Shown in pieces: positions 1-6,438 of a DNA stretch of 20,275 bases. This DNA is from a virus. The notes beneath the pieces are model-generated. The model ran no database searches. It was not told where the DNA came from and was given only the letters and a program-made list of their open reading frames with translations. The position numbers and the translations under genes were made by a program. The number at the start of each line of letters is the position of its first letter. Within the stretch, counting starts at the first letter, position 1. The stretch covers positions 1 through 20,275 of IMG/VR virus record IMGVR_UViG_3300024264_001571. One strand, written 5' to 3'.

Positions 1-62
1 CTCAAATAGGAGATTTCGTTGGCCATGCCCAGAACAATGTTCCTTTTTAAACAGTGTATCTA
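1..62 (-). other. Probable intervening segment between tmRNA halves
   Basis: In permuted tmRNA genes a spacer that is cut out by RNA processing separates the CCA end of the acceptor piece from the 5' end of the coding piece. These 62 bases follow the CCA end directly and hold no open frame of note and no clear tag-peptide frame. The role is inferred from position only. Confidence 0.4.
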
Positions 63-126
63 TGGTGGAGTCGCCGGGTACCGCCCCCGGGTCCAGTATA
101 GCGTTTGAATTGCTTCAACGTTACAT
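63..126 (-). ncRNA. ssrA: Acceptor half of a permuted (two-piece, alphaproteobacterial-type) tmRNA; coding half lies beyond the left edge
   Basis: Read on the minus strand, the segment ends in an encoded CCA at 65-63, preceded by the acceptor strand CGACTCC (73-67) and a T-arm-like hairpin: CCGGG (90-86), seven-base loop GGCGGTA, CCCGG (78-74). This acceptor and T-arm layout, with a T loop lacking TTCGA, matches what I know of alphaproteobacterial tmRNA; it does not match a normal tRNA. A small hairpin with a GCAA loop (TTGAA/TTCAA) lies near the 5' end. A strong promoter begins transcription near 125, so only about 63 nt precede CCA. That is too short for a one-piece tmRNA but right for the acceptor piece of a circularly permuted one. 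The partner 5' acceptor strand (GGGGTCG or similar) is not found in positions 1-62, so the coding half should lie past the edge. tmRNA rescues stalled ribosomes and tags the nascent protein for degradation. Confidence 0.75.
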
Positions 127-131
127 ATATA

Positions 132-160
132 TTTATACACTAGTTTCTAGTGTTTGTCAA
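132..160 (-). promoter_or_regulatory. sigma70-like promoter of the tmRNA, overlapping a late-promoter motif
   Basis: On the minus strand a perfect TTGACA (160-155) is followed after 17 bases by TATAAA (137-132). The -10 is part of the octamer TATAAATA (137-130), which is the T4-type late promoter motif, so the RNA may be made both early by host-type polymerase and late. The -35 contains the stop codon (TGA, 159-157) of the upstream gene. Confidence 0.75.
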
Positions 161-477
161 GTCTTTTTTCGGAATGTTGCTAATCCAAAACGACTTTCGG
201 GCTGGCGCAAGCCTGCTCTAACAACCAGCTCACCTTCTGCGTTATACTTGTACAAGTATTCACGCTGATTTTTATTGTGCCAATCCACACCAGTCAGTCG
301 TACTAGAAGTTCTCTAGGATACTCGTAGTGAGCAAACTGATCTGAAATATACTTTTTATCTTTAAGATAGTACCAAGTGGTCCTACGCTTAAAATACTCA
401 CGAGTAAACGCCTTAAAACTTACATCATACTCTTTGGTAATATGCTTGGGCAACTTGAGAAAGTCGCTCTCGCGCAT
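157..477 (-). CDS. Conserved-looking hypothetical protein, 106 aa
   Basis: I do not recognise a family. The protein is basic and rich in Tyr and Lys, with a run of aromatic residues around residues 30-45 and no membrane segment. The frame is open to a TTG at 504, which would overlap the upstream gene. I prefer the ATG at 477, ten bases after the stop of the gene at 488-793, because most genes here use ATG; no clear Shine-Dalgarno sequence supports either start. It is the last coding gene of the operon that begins with the HAD nucleotidase. Its stop codon lies inside the -35 box of the tmRNA promoter, so the operon abuts the RNA gene. Function unknown. Confidence 0.7.
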   Translation of the reverse strand: MRESDFLKLPKHITKEYDVSFKAFTREYFKRRTTWYYLKDKKYISDQFAHYEYPRELLVRLTGVDWHNKNQREYLYKYNAEGELVVRAGLRQPESRFGLATFRKKT

Positions 478-487
478 TAGCTGTCGA

Positions 488-793
488 TTAGGTAAATGTA
501 TCAAGTTTTTTTTGCGCTTTAGTAGATACTTTTTTATCTGGATCTACAATTTTGCGAAGCCAGCTATCGGCAATATATGCTTTAGGTGATGGACCTAATT
601 GTATGTTTAGATCATCTGCTTCAATCCACCAGTAATGATCATGAACTGCGCAGAAGCACTGCATACCAAATGCCGTGAACTCTTCACCTTGTTCAAATTT
701 TCCAATGTATTCTGATACATTAACAATTCTACCTACATTACTAGGATTAACACTAAACACAATAACTGCTTTATCGCCTTCCCCTACATTCAT
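488..793 (-). CDS. Hypothetical protein, 101 aa
   Basis: Soluble protein with an acidic N-terminal half. It has a beta-strand-like pattern around residues 8-70, including a CFCAVHDHYWW stretch where Cys, His and Trp cluster, and a Lys-rich C-terminal tail. The hydrophobic/polar alternation suggests a small beta barrel that could bind nucleic acid or a metal, but no family is recognised and this is only a guess. The ATG overlaps the TGA of the upstream 56-codon gene in an ATGA arrangement, which indicates translational coupling within the HAD-IscA operon. Confidence 0.75.
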   Translation of the reverse strand: MNVGEGDKAVIVFSVNPSNVGRIVNVSEYIGKFEQGEEFTAFGMQCFCAVHDHYWWIEADDLNIQLGPSPKAYIADSWLRKIVDPDKKVSTKAQKKLDTFT

Positions 794-960
794 AGTCCTA
801 TTAGTCCCCAGCCGTGATTAGCAATAGCATTTGTTATAATAGCAAGACAGGTAGCAATGTGCAGTAGCACCCAGGCGGTACGTACTATTGCTACTTTGTC
901 TGCTTTGTCGTCTTCATTATACGCTTTTTCGCCGATGGCTTTACACCAGTATTCCCACAT
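790..960 (-). CDS. Small membrane protein, 56 aa
   Basis: A 56-codon frame starts at the ATG at 960, which overlaps the TAA stop of the IscA-like gene (TAATG), and ends in TGA at 792-790, overlapping the next start (ATGA). Both junctions are the tight overlaps used throughout this phage, so the frame is very probably a gene although it is short. It begins MWEYWCKAIG, continues with an acidic/Lys-rich stretch, and has one hydrophobic helix at about residues 24-45, ending GWGLIGL. Small proteins starting with a W-CKAIG-like motif are, to my recollection, common in T4-like marine phages. A single-pass inner-membrane protein of unknown function is the best description. Confidence 0.75.
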   Translation of the reverse strand: MWEYWCKAIGEKAYNEDDKADKVAIVRTAWVLLHIATCLAIITNAIANHGWGLIGL

Positions 961-1295
961 TAGACTATACCGTCAAAGTTTATACTAACTCCGCAGCCGC
1001 AACTGCTCTGAGCGTTTGGATTTCTAATTTCAAAAGTTGATCCGATGATAGACTTAACATAATCTATTTCTGATCCTGCTAGAAATACTAAACTATGTGC
1101 GCTTATTGCAAATGTACCCGTGTCGCACTCAATTGTAAAATCGTCTGCTTGTAGTTCATCTACTTGAGAAGTGCCCCATTCATATTCAAAACCTGCACAC
1201 CCGCCGCCTTTGATGTTAAGAGTAATAGCATGACACTCATTTTCTTTACAAAGTGTACTAACTTGTTGATTTGCAGCAGGTGTTAACGTAATCAT
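960..1295 (-). CDS. IscA/ErpA/HesB-type iron-sulfur carrier
   Basis: A 111-residue A-type Fe-S carrier. It has the three family cysteines: Cys33 in GGGCAGF and Cys99 and Cys101 in the C-terminal SCGCG motif; length also fits (about 107-115 aa). Proteins of this family accept a [2Fe-2S] or [4Fe-4S] cluster or iron from a scaffold and pass it to apo-enzymes in the cytoplasm. It follows the HAD gene by 13 bases with an AGGAAAAAC ribosome site and is coupled to the next gene. A NifU-type protein is encoded elsewhere in the window (9051-9398), so the phage carries two pieces of Fe-S delivery. Which subfamily (IscA, ErpA, SufA) cannot be told from sequence alone. Confidence 0.9.
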   Translation of the reverse strand: MITLTPAANQQVSTLCKENECHAITLNIKGGGCAGFEYEWGTSQVDELQADDFTIECDTGTFAISAHSLVFLAGSEIDYVKSIIGSTFEIRNPNAQSSCGCGVSINFDGIV

Positions 1296-1308
1296 TTTTT
1301 TGTTTTTC

Positions 1309-1884
1309 CTATTTGGTTACTATCTCATAAAGTTCTTTCCAGTTAGTTACATGTTTTGCACTTCCTGTATAGTCTTTATTATGTTCATGAGCAATTAGAA
1401 TACCATCTAGTCCCATGTTAATACCACAGTCTACATTCTCTGGCTTGTCTTCAACCCAATAACATCCTGTGTCACGATATTGCTCAAGTACTTCATCTTT
1501 ATCAGCACCAGTGTCTAGATAAACATACTTTTCAAACACACTGTCTCCAAACATCTCACGCAAGTTCTTAGTACGCAAGTGCTGTGAATAGTCATCGTTG
1601 CTCAAACTAGTAATAGCATGAAACACGTAACCATGTTCTGCATGTAGCTTCTTAACATAATGGATAGCATCACGTAGTGGAGGAAGTTTACGAATCCACG
1701 CACTTTCGTTAAACATGCGCACTAGTCGGTTAGCTTCGTCCTTTTCCATATCATACATTGCTGCAATCGAATATTGACGAGTTTCATTTTTTACATAACC
1801 ATGACGCTTCATCCATTGATCGAACGCATATTCCCAATCGAACAATACGCCATCACAATCAGTTAAAATACATTTATCTTTCAT
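1309..1884 (-). CDS. HAD-family phosphatase, 5'(3')-deoxyribonucleotidase-like
   Basis: A 191-residue HAD protein. Motif I is DCDGVLFDW (Asp9 nucleophile, Asp11 acid/base), a serine motif II lies in ITSLSND, and the acidic motif is VEDKPENVDCG. The small helical cap after motif I and the D-x-DGVL-x-DW pattern resemble 5'(3')-deoxyribonucleotidases (NT5C type). These remove phosphate from nucleoside monophosphates, which would fit nucleotide-pool control beside the nrd genes. The longer frame reaches 1929, but the promoter's -10 box ends at 1920 and transcription should start below that. The ATG at 1884, preceded by an AAAGGCAAAG stretch, is therefore the likely start. It heads the operon HAD, IscA-like, 56-aa membrane protein and two hypotheticals. 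Confidence 0.82.
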   Translation of the reverse strand: MKDKCILTDCDGVLFDWEYAFDQWMKRHGYVKNETRQYSIAAMYDMEKDEANRLVRMFNESAWIRKLPPLRDAIHYVKKLHAEHGYVFHAITSLSNDDYSQHLRTKNLREMFGDSVFEKYVYLDTGADKDEVLEQYRDTGCYWVEDKPENVDCGINMGLDGILIAHEHNKDYTGSAKHVTNWKELYEIVTK

Positions 1885-1919
1885 ATCTTTGCCTTTTCTA
1901 TTTGCCTTGTTATGTATGT

Positions 1920-1948
1920 ATACTAACATCAGTTTTGAAGTTTGTCAA
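1920..1948 (-). promoter_or_regulatory. sigma70-like promoter of the HAD-IscA operon
   Basis: Minus strand TTGACA (1948-1943), 17-base spacer, TAGTAT (1925-1920). It sits just after the stop of the Sm-like gene and about 30 bases upstream of the ATG at 1884. Confidence 0.7.
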
Positions 1949-1950
1949 GT

Positions 1951-2241
1951 CTAAACTACTGAAATTCCAGATGTCTGCGAAGTGTATTGCTTACTAATTT
2001 CACCTTCAGTTTTTGCAACACAACTTACTGAAGTTGCTTGTAAAACAAATTTGGCCTCAGGTGATACACTAAACATAAACGGAGCAAGTCCTAGTCCTTG
2101 TTGTTGCATAATTAATACCATTGGCTTTTTTAGTGTAAAAGATTTATCATCTTCTTTTTCTAAGCGAGCAACAATTTCTTCGCCTGAACTTAATTTTAGA
2201 GACACGTTGTCTCCTACTTTGTATGGTGCTTCAATTAACAT
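1951..2241 (-). CDS. Sm-like (LSm/Hfq-fold) protein candidate, 96 aa
   Basis: Residues 8-45 read as the strands of an Sm barrel: KVGDNVSLKLSSGEEIVARL, a bend, then EKEDDKSFTLKKPMVL. This resembles the Sm1 motif, in which a strand, a Gly turn and a second strand precede an acidic loop. A Sm-like protein of putative cyanophage origin has been structurally described, and this protein looks of that type; that assignment comes from memory and fold pattern, not a search. The remaining half is Gln/Gly/Ser-rich. Sm-like rings bind RNA, but no target is known. The start overlaps the glutaredoxin stop (TAATG), so it is co-translated with nrdB and glutaredoxin. The HAD operon promoter follows at once. 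Confidence 0.72.
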   Translation of the reverse strand: MLIEAPYKVGDNVSLKLSSGEEIVARLEKEDDKSFTLKKPMVLIMQQQGLGLAPFMFSVSPEAKFVLQATSVSCVAKTEGEISKQYTSQTSGISVV

Positions 2242-2492
2242 TATAGTGTTAGTCCTGTTCCGTTGTAACCTGTTTCTTCTAGGTACGTACCTAGTTTGTC
2301 GTATCCGCCAATGCTTGTACCGTTTATTTTTATCTGTGGAAAGGTACGTGCTCCAGGGAACATCTCTAGTACTTCTTCACGAGTAAAGTCTGTACCAAGT
2401 TGCTTGTATGTGTATTTTAATTGTCTTTGCTCACAAAGTGCCTTTGCTCTATCACAGAAGGGACACTGTGTCTTGCCATAAATTTCAATCAT
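2241..2492 (-). CDS. Glutaredoxin
   Basis: An 83-residue classical glutaredoxin. The active-site CPFC is at residues 10-13, the cis-proline motif TFPQI at 50-54 and the glutathione-binding GGYD at 62-65. It should reduce ribonucleotide reductase (and other disulfides) with glutathione, as phage T4 NrdC does. The ATG overlaps the nrdB stop by four bases (ATGA), and its own stop overlaps the next start, so production is coupled to NrdB. That placement makes the reductase its likely main partner. Confidence 0.93.
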   Translation of the reverse strand: MIEIYGKTQCPFCDRAKALCEQRQLKYTYKQLGTDFTREEVLEMFPGARTFPQIKINGTSIGGYDKLGTYLEETGYNGTGLTL

Positions 2493-3619
2493 AAACTAAA
2501 TCCTTTAAATGTGTCTTCGCCTACATCCTGCTTGGTACCGCCGCTTACATAACTTGTAATTTCAGTTTCTTGCGGAGCAACTTGTACATCTGCACCTGAA
2601 ATCCATTTCTGTGTCCACGGTAAAGGATTAGCTTGTGAAGTAGTGTATGGGCTTTTTAGATTTACGTTAGTCATTCGACGTGTGCAAATCCATTCAATGT
2701 ATCCACTCAACAACTCTGTGTTAAGTCCAATCATTGATCCATCTTTGAACAAATACTCTGCCCAAGCCTTCTCCTGATCAACTGCATCAACAAACATTTG
2801 AACGCATGCTTCTTCTGTTTCAGCTGCAATCTTTACATAGTCTGGATCGTCTTTCTTAAGAATCTTTAGCAACATTTGTGTACTTGCTAGGTGCAAGTTT
2901 TCATCACGGGCAATAAGTTTAATAATCTTAGCATTGCCTTCCATTTGCTTCATCTCTGCAAACGCCCAACTACATGCAAAGCTTACATAGAAACGCACAC
3001 CTTCTAGAATGTTTACACTCATTAGTGTAAGCCACAACAATTTCTTTAGCTCATAAAGATTAACTGTAATCTTCTTGCCGTTAACTGTATGTGTTCCTTC
3101 GCCTAGCAACTTGTACCAGCGTGTAGTTTCAATTAAGTCATCGTAGTACTTTGAGATGTCTCCAGCACAGTCTGCAATCTCTGCAATGTCCATCATCTCG
3201 TCAAAGATTTTACTAGGGTTGCTGTACACGTTACGAATAATATGTGTGTACGAACGTGAGTGGATTGTTTCGGAGAACGTCCATGTTTGGATCCAGTTCT
3301 CAATCTCTGGCAGTGAAACAATAGGAGCAAATGCTTCTACTGGCGCACGACCTTGTACACTATCTAGTAGAATCTGACGCTTCAAGTTACTTGTAAAGAT
3401 GTGACGCTCGTGTTCGCTAAGAGATTTAAAATCTTTGCTGTCTTTGGTTACATCAACTTCTTCAGGACGCCAAAAGAATCCTAGTTGCTTGTCTGTAAGT
3501 CCGTCAAAACTTTTGTACTTTAGCGTGTCATAACGCTGGATTGTAGGACCGCCCGTTGGATCCAAAAATGCTAATACTTTTGTGTGGTCTGCTTTATTTT
3601 CAGTGTTAAAAACGCTCAT
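2489..3619 (-). CDS. nrdB: Ribonucleoside-diphosphate reductase class Ia, beta subunit (NrdB)
   Basis: A 376-residue R2 protein carrying the diiron-tyrosyl radical cofactor. The ligands are all present and shifted by +2 from the E. coli protein: Asp86, Glu117 and His120 with radical Tyr124 in ETIHSRSYTH, Glu206 in ILEGVRF, Glu240 and His243 in RDENLH. The C-terminal tail (EDTFKGFSL) is of the kind that docks on NrdA. A Tyr radical rather than a Phe variant marks class Ia/Ib chemistry. The closeness to enterobacterial NrdB motifs is striking. It lies 69 bases after nrdA but has its own promoter, so it can be made separately. It is followed by coupled glutaredoxin and Sm-like genes. Confidence 0.97.
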   Translation of the reverse strand: MSVFNTENKADHTKVLAFLDPTGGPTIQRYDTLKYKSFDGLTDKQLGFFWRPEEVDVTKDSKDFKSLSEHERHIFTSNLKRQILLDSVQGRAPVEAFAPIVSLPEIENWIQTWTFSETIHSRSYTHIIRNVYSNPSKIFDEMMDIAEIADCAGDISKYYDDLIETTRWYKLLGEGTHTVNGKKITVNLYELKKLLWLTLMSVNILEGVRFYVSFACSWAFAEMKQMEGNAKIIKLIARDENLHLASTQMLLKILKKDDPDYVKIAAETEEACVQMFVDAVDQEKAWAEYLFKDGSMIGLNTELLSGYIEWICTRRMTNVNLKSPYTTSQANPLPWTQKWISGADVQVAPQETEITSYVSGGTKQDVGEDTFKGFSL

Positions 3620-3655
3620 CTATTCTGTTACCCTTGTGTGTATATCTATAGTACT

Positions 3656-3685
3656 ACTATAACACGCCCCTGATGGGCGTGTCAA
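3656..3685 (-). promoter_or_regulatory. nrdB promoter with a perfect inverted repeat in the spacer
   Basis: Minus strand TTGACA (3685-3680), 18-base spacer, TATAGT (3661-3656). An 8-bp perfect inverted repeat, ACACGCCC (3662-3669) and GGGCGTGT (3675-3682) around a 5-base loop, fills the spacer and the edge of the -35. It may be an operator, or a weak terminator hairpin for nrdA; no T-run follows it. Confidence 0.65.
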
Positions 3686-3688
3686 GTA

Positions 3689-5983
3689 TTAAATTGTGCA
3701 ACCTTCGCAATCTTCCTCGTCTACTTCAACGACTTCAAGTTCGCCCATCATCTTGTTAACATCAACTTCGCCTTGTCCGTCATTGGTGTTGAAGTAATAT
3801 AACTGCTTGCCGCCTAGCTTGTAGAACATCAAAAGATGCTGTAACATTGTGCTCATTGGAATCTTTTCATCTTCAAAGAAGATTGGATTGTAGCTAGTAT
3901 TTACACTAACGCCTTGATCAATATATTTCTGTAGCACAGCCATAATCTTAATATAACCTTCTGGTGACTTCTGATCCCACAGCAAGTCATACTTGTTTTT
4001 TAAACGCTTATACTCAGGTACAACTTGCTTTAGTACACCGTGCTTGCTCTGCTTGATACTAATTAAACTACGTGGTGGTTCAATACCGTTTGTAGCGTTA
4101 GCAATCTGTGCGCTTGTTTCTGCAGGCATTAGAGCCATTAGCGTACTGTTACGAATGCCTGTATCTTTTAGCTGTGCTCTAAGTGTATCCCAATCCATGC
4201 GCTCAACATGCGGAACCAATTCATCTAAGTCTTTCTTGTATGTTTGGTTAGGTGTAATACCGTGTCCGTACTTTGTTTCCATGTTGCCACTTGGTGCGCC
4301 GAACTCTGTTGCAAGGTCAGCACTTGCTTTAATCAAGTAGTAACTCCAAGCTTCTGCCCATTCGTCTACAAGTGCAAGTCCATCTGCATCAATATTCTGA
4401 TAGTTTAAGTCATGCTTGGCTAACCAATATGCAAAGTTAATAATGCCAACGCCTAAAGGACGGCGCTTCTCTGTAGATAACTGTGCTGCTAGGATTGGAT
4501 AGTTCTGGTAGCTTAGTAGTGCATCAAGTCCACGTACTGCTAAACGACATACACGTTCAAAGTCTGCTGGAGTACGAATGTTGCCCCAGTTGATTGCACT
4601 AAGAGTACATAGGCTAATCTCGCCTTCTGGATCGTTTAGATCTTTAAGCGGCTTGGTTGGTAAATCAATCTCTGCACACAAGTTGCTCTGTTTAATAGGC
4701 GCAACATCAGGAAGGAATGCACCGTGATCGTTAGCATTGTCTACATTCTGCAAGTAAATACGTCCTGTGTTCTTACGCTCTTCCATAAAGCTACTAAACA
4801 ATTCACTTGCTGCAATAGTCTTCTTGCGTAGTCGTGTGTTGCGCTCTGCTGTTTCGTATAGTTCACGGAACTTGTCTTGGTCTGCAAAGAACGCATCATA
4901 CAATCCAGGCACATCTGCAGGCGAGAACAAAGTTATATCGCCGCCTGTTACTAGTCTTTCATACATCAGCTTGTTGAACTGTACACCGTAGTCCATGTGT
5001 CGTACACGGTTCTCTTCGGTGCCTTTGTTGTTCTTTAGCACTAGCATGTCTTCTACTTCAAGGTGCCATACAGGGTAATATATAGTTGCTGCGCCGCCAC
5101 GTACACCGCCTTGGCTACATGACTTTACCGCACTTTGGAAGTGCTTGTAGAAAGGAATGATTCCTGTGTGATAAGCGTCACCTTTACGTATGGGGGAGCC
5201 GATAGCACGGATACTTCCTCCACCAATCCCAATGCCTGCCTTTTGTGAAACATACTTAACAACTGCGGCTGCTGTAGCATTGATGCTATCTAAGCTATCG
5301 TCTGTTTCAATAAGCACACAACTTGAGAACTGACGCTGTGGTGTACGCACTCCTGCCATAACAGGTGTAGGCAAACTAATGTCGTGTAAGCTAATAGCAT
5401 CGTAATAATCTTTTACCCATTTCAAACGGGAACTAGCTGGATAGTCTTGGAATAAACTTGCTGCAATAAGAATATAGCACATCTGCGGTGTTTCAAATAT
5501 TTCGCCGCTTACTCTATTCTGACATAGATACTTGCCACGTAGCTGCTCCATAGCAACATACGTTAAGTTTTCATCACGCTCGTGTTTGATAAATGCATTA
5601 ATACTATCCCACTCTTCGTCACTATACTTTGTAACAAGTTCTGAATCGTAAAACCCACTTTCGGTATTGCGGTCAACTAGTTTTTTTACATGCCAAGGTT
5701 CAAAGCCGCCGAAAACTTCTTTGCGCAACGCATAGTTAACTAATCTGCCACCAACATATTGATAGTTAGGAGTTTCTGCGCTGATAAGATCAGCGGCAGC
5801 TTTGATTAGTGTTTCTTGGATCTCTTTACTAGTTACACCGTTATAAAACTGTATCTGACTTTTAAGTTCAACTTCACTTGGGCTTACTCCAGTAATATCT
5901 TCACATGCATAAAAAACAACCTTATGTAGTTTTTCAATATCTAGTGGCTCTTTCTGCCCGTCTCGCTTAGTGACTTGAATCAT
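3689..5983 (-). CDS. nrdA: Ribonucleoside-diphosphate reductase class Ia, alpha subunit (NrdA)
   Basis: A 764-residue R1 protein, close to E. coli NrdA in length and sequence. It reduces ribonucleoside diphosphates to deoxy forms. An ATP-cone fills residues 1-90 (starting VTKRDGQ), so dATP/ATP activity control is probably retained. Active-site residues are Cys222 (QFSSCVL), Asn434, Cys436 and Glu438 (NLCAEI) and Cys459 (SLCTLS). The radical-path tyrosine pair is in LYYFNTND near the end, and the C-terminal reducing pair is Cys759/Cys762 (CEGC). No intein or split is seen. The ATG has an AAGGACG ribosome site, and a TATAAATA late motif sits upstream. nrdB follows after 69 bases. Confidence 0.98.
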   Translation of the reverse strand: MIQVTKRDGQKEPLDIEKLHKVVFYACEDITGVSPSEVELKSQIQFYNGVTSKEIQETLIKAAADLISAETPNYQYVGGRLVNYALRKEVFGGFEPWHVKKLVDRNTESGFYDSELVTKYSDEEWDSINAFIKHERDENLTYVAMEQLRGKYLCQNRVSGEIFETPQMCYILIAASLFQDYPASSRLKWVKDYYDAISLHDISLPTPVMAGVRTPQRQFSSCVLIETDDSLDSINATAAAVVKYVSQKAGIGIGGGSIRAIGSPIRKGDAYHTGIIPFYKHFQSAVKSCSQGGVRGGAATIYYPVWHLEVEDMLVLKNNKGTEENRVRHMDYGVQFNKLMYERLVTGGDITLFSPADVPGLYDAFFADQDKFRELYETAERNTRLRKKTIAASELFSSFMEERKNTGRIYLQNVDNANDHGAFLPDVAPIKQSNLCAEIDLPTKPLKDLNDPEGEISLCTLSAINWGNIRTPADFERVCRLAVRGLDALLSYQNYPILAAQLSTEKRRPLGVGIINFAYWLAKHDLNYQNIDADGLALVDEWAEAWSYYLIKASADLATEFGAPSGNMETKYGHGITPNQTYKKDLDELVPHVERMDWDTLRAQLKDTGIRNSTLMALMPAETSAQIANATNGIEPPRSLISIKQSKHGVLKQVVPEYKRLKNKYDLLWDQKSPEGYIKIMAVLQKYIDQGVSVNTSYNPIFFEDEKIPMSTMLQHLLMFYKLGGKQLYYFNTNDGQGEVDVNKMMGELEVVEVDEEDCEGCTI

Positions 5984-6012
5984 TCTTACGTCCTTTTTGT
6001 TTAATAGTTGAA

Positions 6013-6020
6013 TATTTATA
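6013..6020 (-). promoter_or_regulatory. T4-type late promoter motif upstream of nrdA
   Basis: Exact TATAAATA on the minus strand, about 30 bases before the nrdA ATG. The TAA stop of the preceding 140-codon gene (6018-6016) is inside the motif. Confidence 0.6.
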
Positions 6021-6438
6021 TGCAGTTAGTCATGTCGTAGACTAGATGCGGTTTATACTTTTTAGCAAATTTTTCATACGTTAGTATTATTTTTTCGCTG
6101 CCTAGTGCCCAATTCTTATCTAAAACAAGATGGTACAGATAACCTTTTTCATCATCTGTACTGATATGTATCTCAAATTCTGAACCTGTAAAACGTTCTG
6201 TTAACTGTAAAGAAAAGCAGTAACCTAGTACACGAGTAAAGGAGCAATATTGGTTTTCTTGTAATAGTTCCCACGGAGAAGGCCAACATGCCTGGTCCCA
6301 TGGATCAGTATTTAGTGATGAATTAGGAGATGTACTGTAAAAACTAACAGTATCCTCTAAAGGTGTCTGAGATTGTTCAAGATGATTTCTAAACTCTGAC
6401 CAGAGTATAAGTTGTTCTTCATAATTTTTATCAAACAT
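6016..6438 (-). CDS. Hypothetical protein coupled to the tail fibre, 140 aa
   Basis: No family is assigned with certainty. The N-terminal third is acidic and helical, the middle holds DPWDQACWPSPWELL and a hydrophobic VLGYCFSLQL stretch, and the C-terminal third is mixed alpha/beta. The TPWEL/SPWELL type of motif occurs, as I recall, in conserved small proteins of marine T4-like phages. Its ATG overlaps the tail-fibre stop (TAATG). Strict coupling to a large beta-helix fibre suggests a fibre assembly factor or chaperone, or a fibre-associated structural protein; this is inference from position alone. There is no signal peptide. Confidence 0.78.
   Translation of the reverse strand: MFDKNYEEQLILWSEFRNHLEQSQTPLEDTVSFYSTSPNSSLNTDPWDQACWPSPWELLQENQYCSFTRVLGYCFSLQLTERFTGSEFEIHISTDDEKGYLYHLVLDKNWALGSEKIILTYEKFAKKYKPHLVYDMTNCI

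Noticed and set aside
63-96. Ordinary tRNA
   Set aside because: No D or anticodon arm precedes the T arm at tRNA spacing, and the loop lacks TTC.
1-130. Prophage attachment site in a host tmRNA gene
   Set aside because: Integration into ssrA is common for temperate phages, but no integrase is visible, the gene content is that of a lytic T4-like phage, and the RNA has a phage-style promoter.
3662-3682. Rho-independent terminator of nrdA
   Set aside because: The stem is perfect but no T-run follows on the minus strand; better read as an operator-like repeat in the nrdB promoter.
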